Shown here: positions 29,348 to 40,785 of the stretch, in pieces
Layout: the number at the start of each line of letters is the position of its first letter
Position numbering within the stretch: position 1 is the first letter of the stretch
DNA from: Novosphingobium sp. TH158
Lineage (GTDB): Bacteria; Pseudomonadota; Alphaproteobacteria; Sphingomonadales; Sphingomonadaceae
Direction of reading: 5' to 3'
DNA: 64,000 nt
Assembly: GCF_002855555.1 (NCBI RefSeq)
Contig: NZ_PKRT01000001.1
Location: forward strand, 1,116,001 to 1,180,000
The notes under the pieces: model-generated
What the model saw: only the letters and a program-made list of their open reading frames with translations
Databases searched by the model: none
What the model was told of the DNA's origin: nothing
Program-made: the position numbers and the translations under genes

Positions 29348-29350
29348 TTT
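29319..29350 (+). terminator. Rho-independent terminator
   Basis: GGGGCCGGCA (29319-29328) pairs with TGCTGGCCCC (29333-29342), 10 base pairs with one G-U, around a GCAA tetraloop. TTTCCTTT (29343-29350) follows. No plus-strand protein gene ends before it within 640 bases, so it most likely terminates a small RNA starting in the non-coding block. Confidence 0.7.
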
Positions 29351-29478
29351 GCGCGACAGCCCAGCGACTGCGCCCGCCCCCCCTTTGCGATTGCACTTGT
29401 CTGCCACTGCGCTAGGCTTCCGGCTTCCCGGCGACTGGCGGAGAATACCGCTGCGTCCTTGCAAGCAAAGGAATTTCC

Positions 29479-29970
29479 ATGATCCGCAAATTGCTCCCCA
29501 TCGCCGCGCTGGCTGCGCTTTCGGCCTGCGGCAAGGCCGATGGCGAACTCAATGCCGGCAACTGGAAGACGACGATGAAGATCACCAGCTTCGAGATTCC
29601 CGGCGCTCCTGCGGAAATGCAGGCCGCGATGCATGAGCGGATGAAGCTGATGATGACGCAGGGGCAGTCGATGGAAATGTGCATGACCGAGGCCCAGGCC
29701 AAGGCCGGCGTGCGGGACTTCTCGAAGAACGCCCAGCAGGGCGACTGCACGCTCGATCCCTATGAGCAGGGCGGCGGCAAGATGAGCGGTACGCTCAAGT
29801 GCAAGGCCGGCATGTTCGGCGCTGACGGCATGAAGATGGACGGCACCTATACCGCCGACAAGGTGGACATGAACATGGCGGCCGATATCCAGCAGCCTTC
29901 GCTTCCCGGCGGCAAGGCGACGATCAAGATGAACGTCGTTTCCGAACGCACCGGCGATTGCGCCAAGTAA
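29479..29970 (+). CDS. DUF3617-family lipoprotein
   Basis: A 163-residue protein with a lipobox LSAC at Cys17. The mature part follows the DUF3617 pattern: GNWKTTMKITSFEIPGAP, a Met-rich helix, MEMCMTEAQA with a conserved Cys, and a matching CTLDPY and C-terminal Cys. The family is of unknown function and common in sphingomonads. An AAGGAAT-type ribosome-binding site precedes the ATG. No operon partner on this strand. Confidence 0.82.
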   Translation: MIRKLLPIAALAALSACGKADGELNAGNWKTTMKITSFEIPGAPAEMQAAMHERMKLMMTQGQSMEMCMTEAQAKAGVRDFSKNAQQGDCTLDPYEQGGGKMSGTLKCKAGMFGADGMKMDGTYTADKVDMNMAADIQQPSLPGGKATIKMNVVSERTGDCAK

Positions 29971-30015
29971 GCGGAGCCAAGCCCTGATCCCGTGCCCCTC
30001 CCTCTGCGAGAGGGG

Positions 30016-30447
30016 CTATTTGCCGAGCTGTCCGCGCACCGCGCCCTTCGGGAACTCGGCGGTATGGACATTGACATACCAGCCTTCCGGCTTGGCAATG
30101 ATCGGCTCCAGCTTGGCGGCGTCGACCGCCACGCACATGTCGCTGTCCTTGCCGGTGACTTGCAGGGTCACCAATGGTGCGCCGTCCGATCCCGCCTCGC
30201 CCTTGTGCACGTGCGCGGCAGTGAACTTGCCCAGTTTCTCGGTCCACAGGGTGTAGCAGAAGTCATTGCTCTCGGCGTCGATCTCGACGGAGAAACCCCC
30301 GCTGCCGTCAGGATCGCCGCCGGCCGTCTCGTTCGCGCCTGAAAGCGTTGCGGTCAGCTTCACCGGTGCAGCCAGCGTGGGGTTCGGCCCCAGCACCATT
30401 CCGGCCAGCGCCAGTGCAGCGGCAGCTCTTGTCTTCGTTCGGTCCAT
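30016..30447 (-). CDS. CHRD-domain secreted protein, copy A
   Basis: A 143-residue exported protein with a signal peptide ending LAA-APVK. The CHRD domain shows KLTATLSGANETAGGDPDGSGGF, an AHVHKGEAGSDG segment and the C-terminal WYVNVHTAEFPKGAVRGQL. CHRD (chordin-like) domains are found in secreted bacterial proteins of unclear role. ATG at 30447 starts the signal peptide; upstream in-frame residues are unlike. A paralogue lies at 31140-31604 on the same strand. Confidence 0.85.
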   Translation of the reverse strand: MDRTKTRAAAALALAGMVLGPNPTLAAPVKLTATLSGANETAGGDPDGSGGFSVEIDAESNDFCYTLWTEKLGKFTAAHVHKGEAGSDGAPLVTLQVTGKDSDMCVAVDAAKLEPIIAKPEGWYVNVHTAEFPKGAVRGQLGK

Positions 30448-30656
30448 GTCCAGTCCCCTTGGCTGACAGGCTGGAGCCGACTCGGCGACCCCGCGCCCGT
30501 GCAATGGCATGAGACTACACCATTTCGCCGCGCTCGACATGATCCCGATCAAGCATCTCTTGCGGACCGGATTGTCTCCGGAACGGATGCTTTCCCGCCC
30601 CTTTATACGTAGTTCCACCGATTCCCGGCCCGGCAGCGCGCCAGCAGGCTCGGGCA

Positions 30657-31130
30657 ATGTCGATCCTCTCGCTTCTTGCTGCAGTGACGACGCCAACGCT
30701 GCCCCCGTCGCACCTTGCCATCGCGCTTGCTGTCGCCGGCCAGGGCCAGCCCGGCTGCACCGCTTATCACCCGGACGGCAGCACCGGCCCTTGCCTGCCG
30801 CGCTTTGCGATACGCGGCGGCGGCGGCGTGAACGGGCAAAGCCTGGGAATGCAGATAACCTTCACGCGAGGAGCGACGACCCGGCTGACGCGCGACGAAT
30901 TCGCCCTGCTCGCCGCGCACGAGGTTGCCCATAGCTACTTGGGCCACAACGGCTCCAGCCGCGAAGCGGAGCTGGCCGCAGACCGGCTGGGCGCGCAACT
31001 GGCCTGCCAGGCGGGCTTCGACCCGCAAGCCGGCACCGGCCTGTTCCGTTTCCTGCGGAGCGGATCGAAGCATCCCAAGGCCGAGCAGCGCCGCGCGGCA
31101 GTCCTCTCGGTCCCCTGCCCGCAGCGCTGA
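30657..31130 (+). CDS. M48-like zinc metallopeptidase domain protein
   Basis: A 157-residue protein with the zinc motif HEVAH at 88-92 (AAHEVAHSYLGHNG) and a third-ligand-type Glu in REAELAADRLGAQL (103-114), the arrangement of M48/HtpX-like peptidases. It is short compared with M48 enzymes and has only a weak N-terminal hydrophobic stretch and a pair of Cys at 34 and 46. It may be a minimal periplasmic peptidase. It sits between two CHRD genes that run on the opposite strand. Confidence 0.7.
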   Translation: MSILSLLAAVTTPTLPPSHLAIALAVAGQGQPGCTAYHPDGSTGPCLPRFAIRGGGGVNGQSLGMQITFTRGATTRLTRDEFALLAAHEVAHSYLGHNGSSREAELAADRLGAQLACQAGFDPQAGTGLFRFLRSGSKHPKAEQRRAAVLSVPCPQR

Positions 31131-31139
31131 ACCGGCGGC

Positions 31140-31604
31140 TTAGCGCGTCAGCTGGCCGCGCACCGCGCCGTTCGGGAACTCTGCATTGTGGACGTTGACG
31201 TAAAAGCCCGCGGGCGAACGCGCGATGGCGTGGGCAAGGTCCGTGGCGATCGTCGTGCAGGTTTCCGCCGTACCGTCACCAACCGTCAGCGGCGCTGCGA
31301 CAGGGCCTGCCTCGGTGGCTGCACCGGTGTGGATGTGCGCGCCGGTGGCAGTGGCAATGCCGGAGACGACCAGCTTGTAGCAAAGCTCACCCTTCCCGGG
31401 GATCAGCCGCGCCGTGAAGCTGCCGGTGCCATCGGCGTCGCCGGGTCCCGGCACTTCCGCCCCGCCAGAGAGCGTGGCGGTCAGCTTCATGCCTGCGGCC
31501 CCATCCGGCTTGGCGTCCTCCGCGGCGAGTGGGGCGGCAAGCAGAAGCGCTGCTGCGGCAAGGGCGGCGTGCGAAACAGGGGTGGTTCTGGCAAACGAAA
31601 TCAT
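31140..31604 (-). CDS. CHRD-domain secreted protein, copy B
   Basis: A 154-residue exported protein with a signal peptide ending LAA-ED and a CHRD domain (MKLTATLSGGAEVPGPGDAD, GAHIHTGAATEAG, FYVNVHNAEFPNGAVRGQL). It is clearly paralogous to copy A at 30016-30447. ATG at 31604 has a GGAGAA ribosome-binding site and starts the signal peptide. Its stop is 9 bases from the convergent peptidase stop. Function is unknown. Confidence 0.85.
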   Translation of the reverse strand: MISFARTTPVSHAALAAAALLLAAPLAAEDAKPDGAAGMKLTATLSGGAEVPGPGDADGTGSFTARLIPGKGELCYKLVVSGIATATGAHIHTGAATEAGPVAAPLTVGDGTAETCTTIATDLAHAIARSPAGFYVNVHNAEFPNGAVRGQLTR

Positions 31605-31750
31605 CGGCAGTTCTCCGAAAAGGCGGGCGCGCCGGATAGGCAGCGCCGGCCCGAGAACCGCGGATGGAGGCTGCTGTTCCGCCATTGAGGCGGGCTGGTC
31701 CACCGGGACGGCGGGCGGTGGAACCTGCCGCCCGGTGCACGGGGCGATTG

Positions 31751-31771
31751 CCCCGGTTCAGTGGACCGGGG
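31751..31771 (-). terminator. Hairpin after the rhamnosidase operon
   Basis: CCCCGGT (31751-31757) and ACCGGGG (31765-31771) form a perfect 7-base stem with a 7-base loop, 12 bases beyond the rhamnosidase stop. A second small stem GGGGC-GATT-GCCCC overlaps it (31741-31754), so the two are alternative folds. There is no T-run, so this is a possible attenuating or 3'-protecting structure. Confidence 0.35.
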
Positions 31772-31783
31772 CGCTTCGTCTGC

Positions 31784-35215
<3,432 letters not shown>

Positions 35216-35239
35216 CTCGTTTCTCTCCCGTTATTCCGT

Positions 35240-36304
35240 CTATTCGGCTGCCATGCCGAACGCGCGCCGCAGCGCATTGAGTTTCGTCTGTTCGAACCAG
35301 GTGCCGAGCCTGGCCTTGGCAATCAGCGCAAGGCCATCGAAACCGTGGAAGGCGCCGGGCACCACGATAAGTTCAGTGCCGACGCCCGAGGCAGTCAGGC
35401 GGCGCGCGTATTCGATGTTTTCATCGCAGAAGAGATCGAGGGTGCCGACGCCGATGAAGGCTGGCGGCAATCCCTTCAGATCTGGCATCCGCGCAGGAAC
35501 GGCGTACTTCGGGGCACTTGCCCTTCCCGGTTTTGCTCCCAGGAAGCTCTCCCACCCGAAGTGGTTATCTTCCGGAGTCCAGGCAAGCTTGCCTGCCCAG
35601 GGCGGCATCTTGCGGGTAGTACCGGTCCGGTCATCGAGCATGGGGTAGATCAGGCATTGGAAACAGACCGGCACTTCGCCGCGATCGCGCGCCACCAGCG
35701 CCAGCATGGCGGCATGGCCGCCGCCTGCGCTCTCGCCCAGAAGAGCAATCCTGGCCGGGTCCACGCCGAGTTCGGTCGCATTGGCATGAAGCCACTTGAG
35801 ACCTGCGTAATTGTCCTCGATCGAACCCGCATAGGTCGTCTCGGGTGCCAGCCGGTATTCCACCGAAACAGCAACGCAATCGAGCCGCGCGCAGAGTTGC
35901 TGCAACTGGCGGACGGAGCTTTCGGCAGACCCGGTAACATAGCCGCCGCCGTGAGTGTGCAGGATCGCCGGACGGCTGGTGCCCGCACGGGCATTGATCA
36001 CAAAGACAACCACATCGGGCTGCGACTTGCCGCCAGGAATTAGACGTTTCTCAAGGGGCACGCTATCCAGCGGCGGCTGGTTGGAGAAGGGATTCGGCGC
36101 ACGCAGTTGCGGCAGGTTCGCACGATTGAAACCCGGCCGGTTTGCCGTCATCTTCTGGAAGCGCCTGGTGATGTCGCGCAGTTCCGGATGGATCATATGT
36201 TCCGGCAGTCCGCCCAAGGCCTCTGCCTGCGCGTATGAAGGCACTGCTGCCAGCCCTGCCAAAGCAACACTGCCGGCGAGCCATTCCCTGCGATTGAATT
36301 CCAT
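35240..36304 (-). CDS. Secreted alpha/beta hydrolase (HSL/acetylesterase-like)
   Basis: A 354-residue hydrolase with a twin-Arg-like leader NRREWLAGSVALAGLAAV. The family motifs are HTHGGGY (oxyanion), GESAGGG (nucleophile Ser) and a late Asp (GTLDLFCDE) and His (GAFHGFDG). This fits hormone-sensitive-lipase-type esterases that remove acyl groups. Placed between rhamnosidase and isomerase genes, it may deacetylate the glycan substrate. ATG at 36304, 17 bases after the isomerase stop. Confidence 0.83.
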   Translation of the reverse strand: MEFNRREWLAGSVALAGLAAVPSYAQAEALGGLPEHMIHPELRDITRRFQKMTANRPGFNRANLPQLRAPNPFSNQPPLDSVPLEKRLIPGGKSQPDVVVFVINARAGTSRPAILHTHGGGYVTGSAESSVRQLQQLCARLDCVAVSVEYRLAPETTYAGSIEDNYAGLKWLHANATELGVDPARIALLGESAGGGHAAMLALVARDRGEVPVCFQCLIYPMLDDRTGTTRKMPPWAGKLAWTPEDNHFGWESFLGAKPGRASAPKYAVPARMPDLKGLPPAFIGVGTLDLFCDENIEYARRLTASGVGTELIVVPGAFHGFDGLALIAKARLGTWFEQTKLNALRRAFGMAAE

Positions 36305-36321
36305 CCTCTCCCTTTCCCCTG

Positions 36322-37614
36322 TCAGACGATGCCCGCGCCAAGCCCGACGCTTTTGCGTTCCTGGGCCTTGCGGTTGCGCCACTGGCTGGCGCGATAGGTG
36401 CCCAGCACATCGATGGCCCCGCCCGCTTCCGCGCGTGCCTTTGCAAGGATCGGACTGACATCGATGGTGTAGGCGCGGCGGAGCGCCTGGAAGGCCATCA
36501 TCGTGTCGTTCGCCTCTTGCGCGGCGTGAAGGGCCTCGCGATCGACGAGGCTGGCCTTGGCGAAGCACTGGGCGATTGCTTCCGCGCTCGACAGCATCGA
36601 TTCGATCGGGTCGGTCACGTTGTGCGACTGGTCGATCATGTAGCTGGGGTTGAAGCCGTCGCGCGGGTTGAGCTCGGCTTCCGCCAGTTCGTTGAACACC
36701 AGGAACAGCTGGTGCGGGTTGATCGAGCCGGAATCGAGATCGTCGTCGCCGTACTTGCTGTCGTTGAAGTGGAAGCCGCCCAGCTTTCCGAAGCGGTGCA
36801 GGCGGGCAACGATCTGTTCGATGTTCACGTTAGGCGCGTGATGGCCCAGATCGACGAGGCATTTGGCCTTGGGGCCAAGCTCCTGCGCCGCGAGGATAGA
36901 GGAGCCCCAGTCCGAAATGACCGTCGAATAGAACGCAGGCTCGAACATCTTGTGTTCCAGCAGCATCCGCCAGTCGTCCGGCAGGGCGGCATAGATCTGG
37001 CTTGCCGCGTCGAGATAGCGGTCAAGGCTGCGGGCGAAGTCCTGCTGGCCGGGGAAATTGGTGCCATCGCCGACCCAGACGGTCAGGTCGCTCGAGCCGA
37101 GCTGCTTGCCGATTTCGATGCATTCGATGTTGTGTTCCACCGCCTGCGCCCGCGCACCGGCATCCTGCGAGGAGAGCGAGCCGTTGGCATAGGTGTGCGC
37201 CTGCCCCGGCTGGTCCTGGAAGGTGTTGGAATTGACCGCATCGAAGCCGAGGCCAAGGCTGGCCGCCTCTTCGCGCAGGGCACCAAAATCGCTGACCTTG
37301 TCCCAGGGGAAGTGCGGCGACACGCGCGGCGTCACGCGGGAGAGCTGGTTGATGACTGCGCAGTCCTCCAGCTTCTCGTGGATGTTCGTCGGCTCGCCGG
37401 GGATGGGGAACTTGGCAAAGCGCGTACCGCCCCGTCCCGCACCCCAGCTCGGCACGGCAACCGAGAAGCGGGCCACCCGGTCCTTGATCGCGTCGATGGC
37501 GATCCCGGACCGTTCAAGCTTGCGACCGAGCGCAGCATAGTCCTCCTCCAGCGCAACCGCATCGCGGGCATTGGCTTCGGCAATCAGGTCGGCGGAAATG
37601 GCAAGGTTGGTCAT
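36322..37614 (-). CDS. rhaI: L-rhamnose isomerase (RhaI type)
   Basis: Converts L-rhamnose to L-rhamnulose in the cytoplasm. The 430-residue TIM-barrel protein shows the metal-site elements LEHKMFEPAFY, LVDLGHHAP, GGFHFNDSKYGDDDLD and HQLFLVFNEL, characteristic of the Pseudomonas stutzeri-like RhaI subgroup rather than E. coli RhaA. It is 4 bases upstream of nothing else but the hydrolase stop (37619), so it belongs to the minus-strand operon. The broad-specificity nature of this subgroup means other sugars could also be used. Confidence 0.92.
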   Translation of the reverse strand: MTNLAISADLIAEANARDAVALEEDYAALGRKLERSGIAIDAIKDRVARFSVAVPSWGAGRGGTRFAKFPIPGEPTNIHEKLEDCAVINQLSRVTPRVSPHFPWDKVSDFGALREEAASLGLGFDAVNSNTFQDQPGQAHTYANGSLSSQDAGARAQAVEHNIECIEIGKQLGSSDLTVWVGDGTNFPGQQDFARSLDRYLDAASQIYAALPDDWRMLLEHKMFEPAFYSTVISDWGSSILAAQELGPKAKCLVDLGHHAPNVNIEQIVARLHRFGKLGGFHFNDSKYGDDDLDSGSINPHQLFLVFNELAEAELNPRDGFNPSYMIDQSHNVTDPIESMLSSAEAIAQCFAKASLVDREALHAAQEANDTMMAFQALRRAYTIDVSPILAKARAEAGGAIDVLGTYRASQWRNRKAQERKSVGLGAGIV

Positions 37615-37618
37615 TCTG

Positions 37619-38551
37619 TCACTTCTTGGTTTCGAGCTTCAGCAGCCCACGCGATTCCATCCAGCCAAGGAACTGGCCGATCATGCCGGTGGATGTGGTT
37701 CCCGGCTGGCCAAGGCCGAAGCCATGACCGCCACGCTCGTAAACGTGCAGCTCGACCGTACGCCTCGCCGCCTTCCACGCGCTGACAATGCCGAAATCGC
37801 CATTGCCGAACAGCATATCGTCCATGGCGAGCGCGGCGAACATCGGCGGAGCGTCGGCGGGCACGTCGATCTTCGCCATGGGTCCGTAGATATAGCCGAA
37901 GAAGTCAGGCCGTTCGGCGGGAGTGGGGGCCGAAAGCACGGCACGCAGCGCAGTAATGGCGCCGGCAGAAAAGCCGATGATCCCGACACGGTTGGGGTTC
38001 ACATGCCATTCTTCGGCGCGCGCGCGGATCAGCTTCAGCGCGGCAAGTGCATCCTTATCGGAACCGGGGTTGACGATTTCGGGCAGCTTGCCGTCACCCT
38101 TGCCCGCGTTCGCGAAGAGCTTGGACATCTCGGCGAGGAAGGCGTTGTCGTCCTTCGGCGAGGGATTGAGCCGGTACTTGAGGACGAAGGCAGTATAGCC
38201 CTTCTCTGCGAGTGCGTTGGCTGTGCGCCAGCCCTCGTTCTGGAGCGAGAGCATCGAAAACCCGCCGCCCGGTGCAACGATGACCGCAGTGCCGTTGGCC
38301 TTGCCCTTGGGCGGGAACACCGGGGTCAGCGTCGGGTAGGTGATGTTGCGGATCACCGTTTCGCGGCCCATGAACCGGGTTACCACCTCATCCGACGGGC
38401 TGCCCGGATTGTCCTTCCCGTGCACGGGGATGAACTCGCTGCCCGGCACGGGTCCGTCAGGCGCCTTTGCGATGTCGAACACCGGCTGGGCCAGCAGGGG
38501 CGAAGGCAGCATCAGTGCGGCGGCCAGCACGGCCTTGCGGATTGTCTTCAT
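37619..38551 (-). CDS. Secreted alpha/beta hydrolase (acetyl-xylan-esterase-like)
   Basis: A 310-residue exported hydrolase with a signal peptide ending LLA-QP. It has VIVAPGGGFSMLSL (oxyanion loop) and IGFSAGA with the nucleophile Ser, plus a late Asp and YERGGHGFGLG with the catalytic His. Such enzymes are frequent in glycan loci, where they remove ester groups before glycosidases act. It lies between the aldolase (23-base gap) and the isomerase (4-base gap) genes. Confidence 0.83.
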   Translation of the reverse strand: MKTIRKAVLAAALMLPSPLLAQPVFDIAKAPDGPVPGSEFIPVHGKDNPGSPSDEVVTRFMGRETVIRNITYPTLTPVFPPKGKANGTAVIVAPGGGFSMLSLQNEGWRTANALAEKGYTAFVLKYRLNPSPKDDNAFLAEMSKLFANAGKGDGKLPEIVNPGSDKDALAALKLIRARAEEWHVNPNRVGIIGFSAGAITALRAVLSAPTPAERPDFFGYIYGPMAKIDVPADAPPMFAALAMDDMLFGNGDFGIVSAWKAARRTVELHVYERGGHGFGLGQPGTTSTGMIGQFLGWMESRGLLKLETKK

Positions 38552-38574
38552 CGTTCCCTCTCCCTTTCCCCGGC

Positions 38575-40686
38575 TTAGCGGGTGAAAGCCTGGGCATTGC
38601 CCGCATCGACATTGATCATGTTGCCGGTGGACTTTGCCGACATGTCACTGGCGAGCCAATAGGCCGCTTCGGCAATGTCTTCGGGCAGCACGTCACGCTT
38701 CAGCATCGACCTGTTACGGTAATGCTCCTCCAGCTCTGCGCCGGGGTCGATCTTGTTGTTGGCGGCGCGTTCCTTGCGCCAGTCGCCGTCCCAGATCTTG
38801 CTGCCCTTGATGACAGCATCGGGGTTGACCACGTTGACGCGGATACCCTCGGGCGCGCCTTCCAGCGCCAGGCAGCGCGCTAGATGGTTCGCCGCCGCCT
38901 TGGCAGAAGCATAAGCCGAGGCGCCGCTTGCTGCAGCAACCGCGTTCTTCGAACCGATGAACACCACCGAAGTGCCACCTTGCGCCTTCATCGCCTTCAG
39001 CAGCGGCCAGGCATGCTTGGAGGTGAGGAAATAGCCCTGGGCCAGCACATCGAAATTGCGGTCCCACAGCTCGACCGTCGTCTGCTCGATGGGCGCGGAG
39101 CTGGCGATGCCGGCATTGGCCACCAGCACGTCAAGCCCGCCGAATTCGCGGGAGCAGGCCTCGAACGCGGCCTTGACCTGTGCCTCGTCAGTAACGTCGC
39201 AGGTGACCGCGCGAACCACGTCCTTGCCGAACTGCGCAGCAAAGCCGGCGCGCACTTCCTCGGCCGCAGCCCCGTCGCGATCGGCGAGCATGACGCAGGC
39301 CCCTTCGCGCAGCAGGCGGACCGCAGTTGCAGCGCCGATCCCGCCGGCACCGCCGGTGACCAGGGCAATGCGCCCGACCATGGGCTTGGGCGCGGGCATC
39401 CGCTGAAGCTTTGCTTCCTCAAGCAGCCAGTATTCGATGTCGAAGGCTTCCTGCTCGTCGAGGGCAATGTACTCGCCGATCGCTTCGGCCCCGCGCATCA
39501 CGTTGATGGCATTGCCATAGAACTCACCGGCCAGCCGCGCGGTCGTCTTGTCGGTGGCGAAGGTGATGCGGCCCACGCCCGGGACCAGCACGACAACCGG
39601 ATTGGCATCGCGCATGGCAGGCGAATTGGGCCGCTTGCAGCGCTCGTAATAGGCGGCATAAAGATCGCGGTAATCGCTGATCTGCCTTGCGAGGTAGTCC
39701 TCATCTTCCAGCCGCGCAGGATCGAGCGTCAGCGGCGCGATCTTGGTGCGCAGGAAGTGGTCGGGGCAAGAGGTGCCGAGCGCCGCCAGCCGGGCAAAGT
39801 CTGCCGAGCCGGTGAATTCCACAGCTTCCGCATCGTCGGAAAAATGGCCAAGCTTGCGCCGCGCACCGGTCATCAGCCCGCGCAGGCGCGGCATGAGGCC
39901 AGCGGCGATGGCCGCGCGATCGGGGTTCGGCGCAACGATCTGGCCACCGAAGGCCGGCTTTCCGGCCATCTTCGCATTGAGGTAGTTGGCCGCGTCAGCG
40001 ATCAGCGAGACGGTGTGTTCGTAGCAGGATTTGGCGCTGTCAGCCCAACAGATGATGCCATGCCCGGCAAGCATAACGCCTTCGACCTGCGGGTTCGCCT
40101 TGACGAAATCGCGCAGCATCACGCCCAGCGTATAACCAGGACGCTTCCAGCCCAGCCAGCCGATGCGCCCGCCCCAGATCTCGCGCGTCGCCGCCTCGCC
40201 GCCGGAACTGGCGGCAAGCGCGATCACCGCGTCAGGGTGGACATGATCGACATGGGCGAACGGCAGCAGCGAATGCAGCGGCGTATCGATCGAGGCCGCC
40301 CGCGCATTGAGGTTGAATGTGCAGTGCGGCAGGTAGCCGACCATCTTGTCGTCATCGTCAGGCCCGGAATAGTGCGCTTCCAGTGCGAGCAGCCTGTCCT
40401 GGTAAAGCGTGGCAAAACCATCGAGCTTCATCGAGCCGATGTCACCGCCCGAGCCCTTCACCCACAGCACTTCCACCGATTCGCCGGTGAGCGGATCGGT
40501 CTCGACAATCTTTGCAGAGGTGTTGCCGCCACCGAAATTGGTGATGGTAAGGTCGCTCCCCAGCAGGTTGGAGCGGTAAAGCAGCAGTTCCGCCGGCCCC
40601 AGGCTGGCAGCGTGGGCATCATCCCAACGGCTGACCGGAACGGCGAAGGGAATCGCGGCGGACGTTATCGATGCGTGTGCGTTCAT
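38575..40686 (-). CDS. rhaD: Bifunctional rhamnulose-1-phosphate aldolase / short-chain dehydrogenase
   Basis: A 703-residue fusion. Residues ~1-430 are a class II aldolase domain with the zinc residues HVDHVHPD and LAGHGIICW, which splits rhamnulose-1-phosphate to dihydroxyacetone phosphate and L-lactaldehyde. Residues ~440-703 are an SDR domain (VTGGAGGIGAATA, NAGIASS, YASAKAAANH) that probably oxidises lactaldehyde. This RhaD/RhaE-type fusion is known in alphaproteobacteria and Bacillus. ATG at 40686 gives MNAHASITS; upstream reading is unlike. It is the first gene of the minus-strand operon, divergent from the kinase. Confidence 0.92.
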   Translation of the reverse strand: MNAHASITSAAIPFAVPVSRWDDAHAASLGPAELLLYRSNLLGSDLTITNFGGGNTSAKIVETDPLTGESVEVLWVKGSGGDIGSMKLDGFATLYQDRLLALEAHYSGPDDDDKMVGYLPHCTFNLNARAASIDTPLHSLLPFAHVDHVHPDAVIALAASSGGEAATREIWGGRIGWLGWKRPGYTLGVMLRDFVKANPQVEGVMLAGHGIICWADSAKSCYEHTVSLIADAANYLNAKMAGKPAFGGQIVAPNPDRAAIAAGLMPRLRGLMTGARRKLGHFSDDAEAVEFTGSADFARLAALGTSCPDHFLRTKIAPLTLDPARLEDEDYLARQISDYRDLYAAYYERCKRPNSPAMRDANPVVVLVPGVGRITFATDKTTARLAGEFYGNAINVMRGAEAIGEYIALDEQEAFDIEYWLLEEAKLQRMPAPKPMVGRIALVTGGAGGIGAATAVRLLREGACVMLADRDGAAAEEVRAGFAAQFGKDVVRAVTCDVTDEAQVKAAFEACSREFGGLDVLVANAGIASSAPIEQTTVELWDRNFDVLAQGYFLTSKHAWPLLKAMKAQGGTSVVFIGSKNAVAAASGASAYASAKAAANHLARCLALEGAPEGIRVNVVNPDAVIKGSKIWDGDWRKERAANNKIDPGAELEEHYRNRSMLKRDVLPEDIAEAAYWLASDMSAKSTGNMINVDAGNAQAFTR

Positions 40687-40785
40687 GGGGGTATCGTAAC
40701 AATGGCCCTTCCCTTTATCAATCGCATTCGATAGAAAACGATCATAAGCAATCAAAACGCCGCTTAATGGCTCGGAGAGAAGGCA
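40687..40785. promoter_or_regulatory. Divergent promoter/operator region between rhaD and kinase
   Basis: An AT-rich spacer in a GC-rich genome. On the plus strand GATAGAAAACG (40731-40741) is followed 18 bases later by AATCAAAACG (40750-40759), direct-repeat-like A-rich half-sites such as DeoR regulators bind. On the minus strand TTGATT (40756-40751), 16 bases, TATCGA (40734-40729) is a plausible promoter for rhaD. The DeoR gene at 43443 is the obvious candidate regulator. Confidence 0.4.

Larger units (their letters stand above)
28678..29478. other. 801-bp non-coding block between argG and the DUF3617 gene
   Basis: No reading frame here looks like a real protein. It contains, in order: a GC hairpin after argG (28681-28709), a 20-base inverted repeat with two DnaA-box-like 9-mers (28760-28806), about 330 bases of moderately AT-richer DNA with no clear gene, and a potential structured RNA (29141-29347) ended by a rho-independent-type terminator. 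The last ~130 bases should hold the promoter and leader of the downstream lipoprotein gene. Confidence 0.6.

Noticed and set aside
28767..29396. A 209-codon minus-strand reading frame filling the argG-downstream gap
   Set aside because: It begins in the terminator region, runs through the palindrome and the RNA stem, is Arg/Ser/Leu-rich without any motif, and has no ribosome-binding site. It is better explained as chance in GC-rich non-coding DNA.
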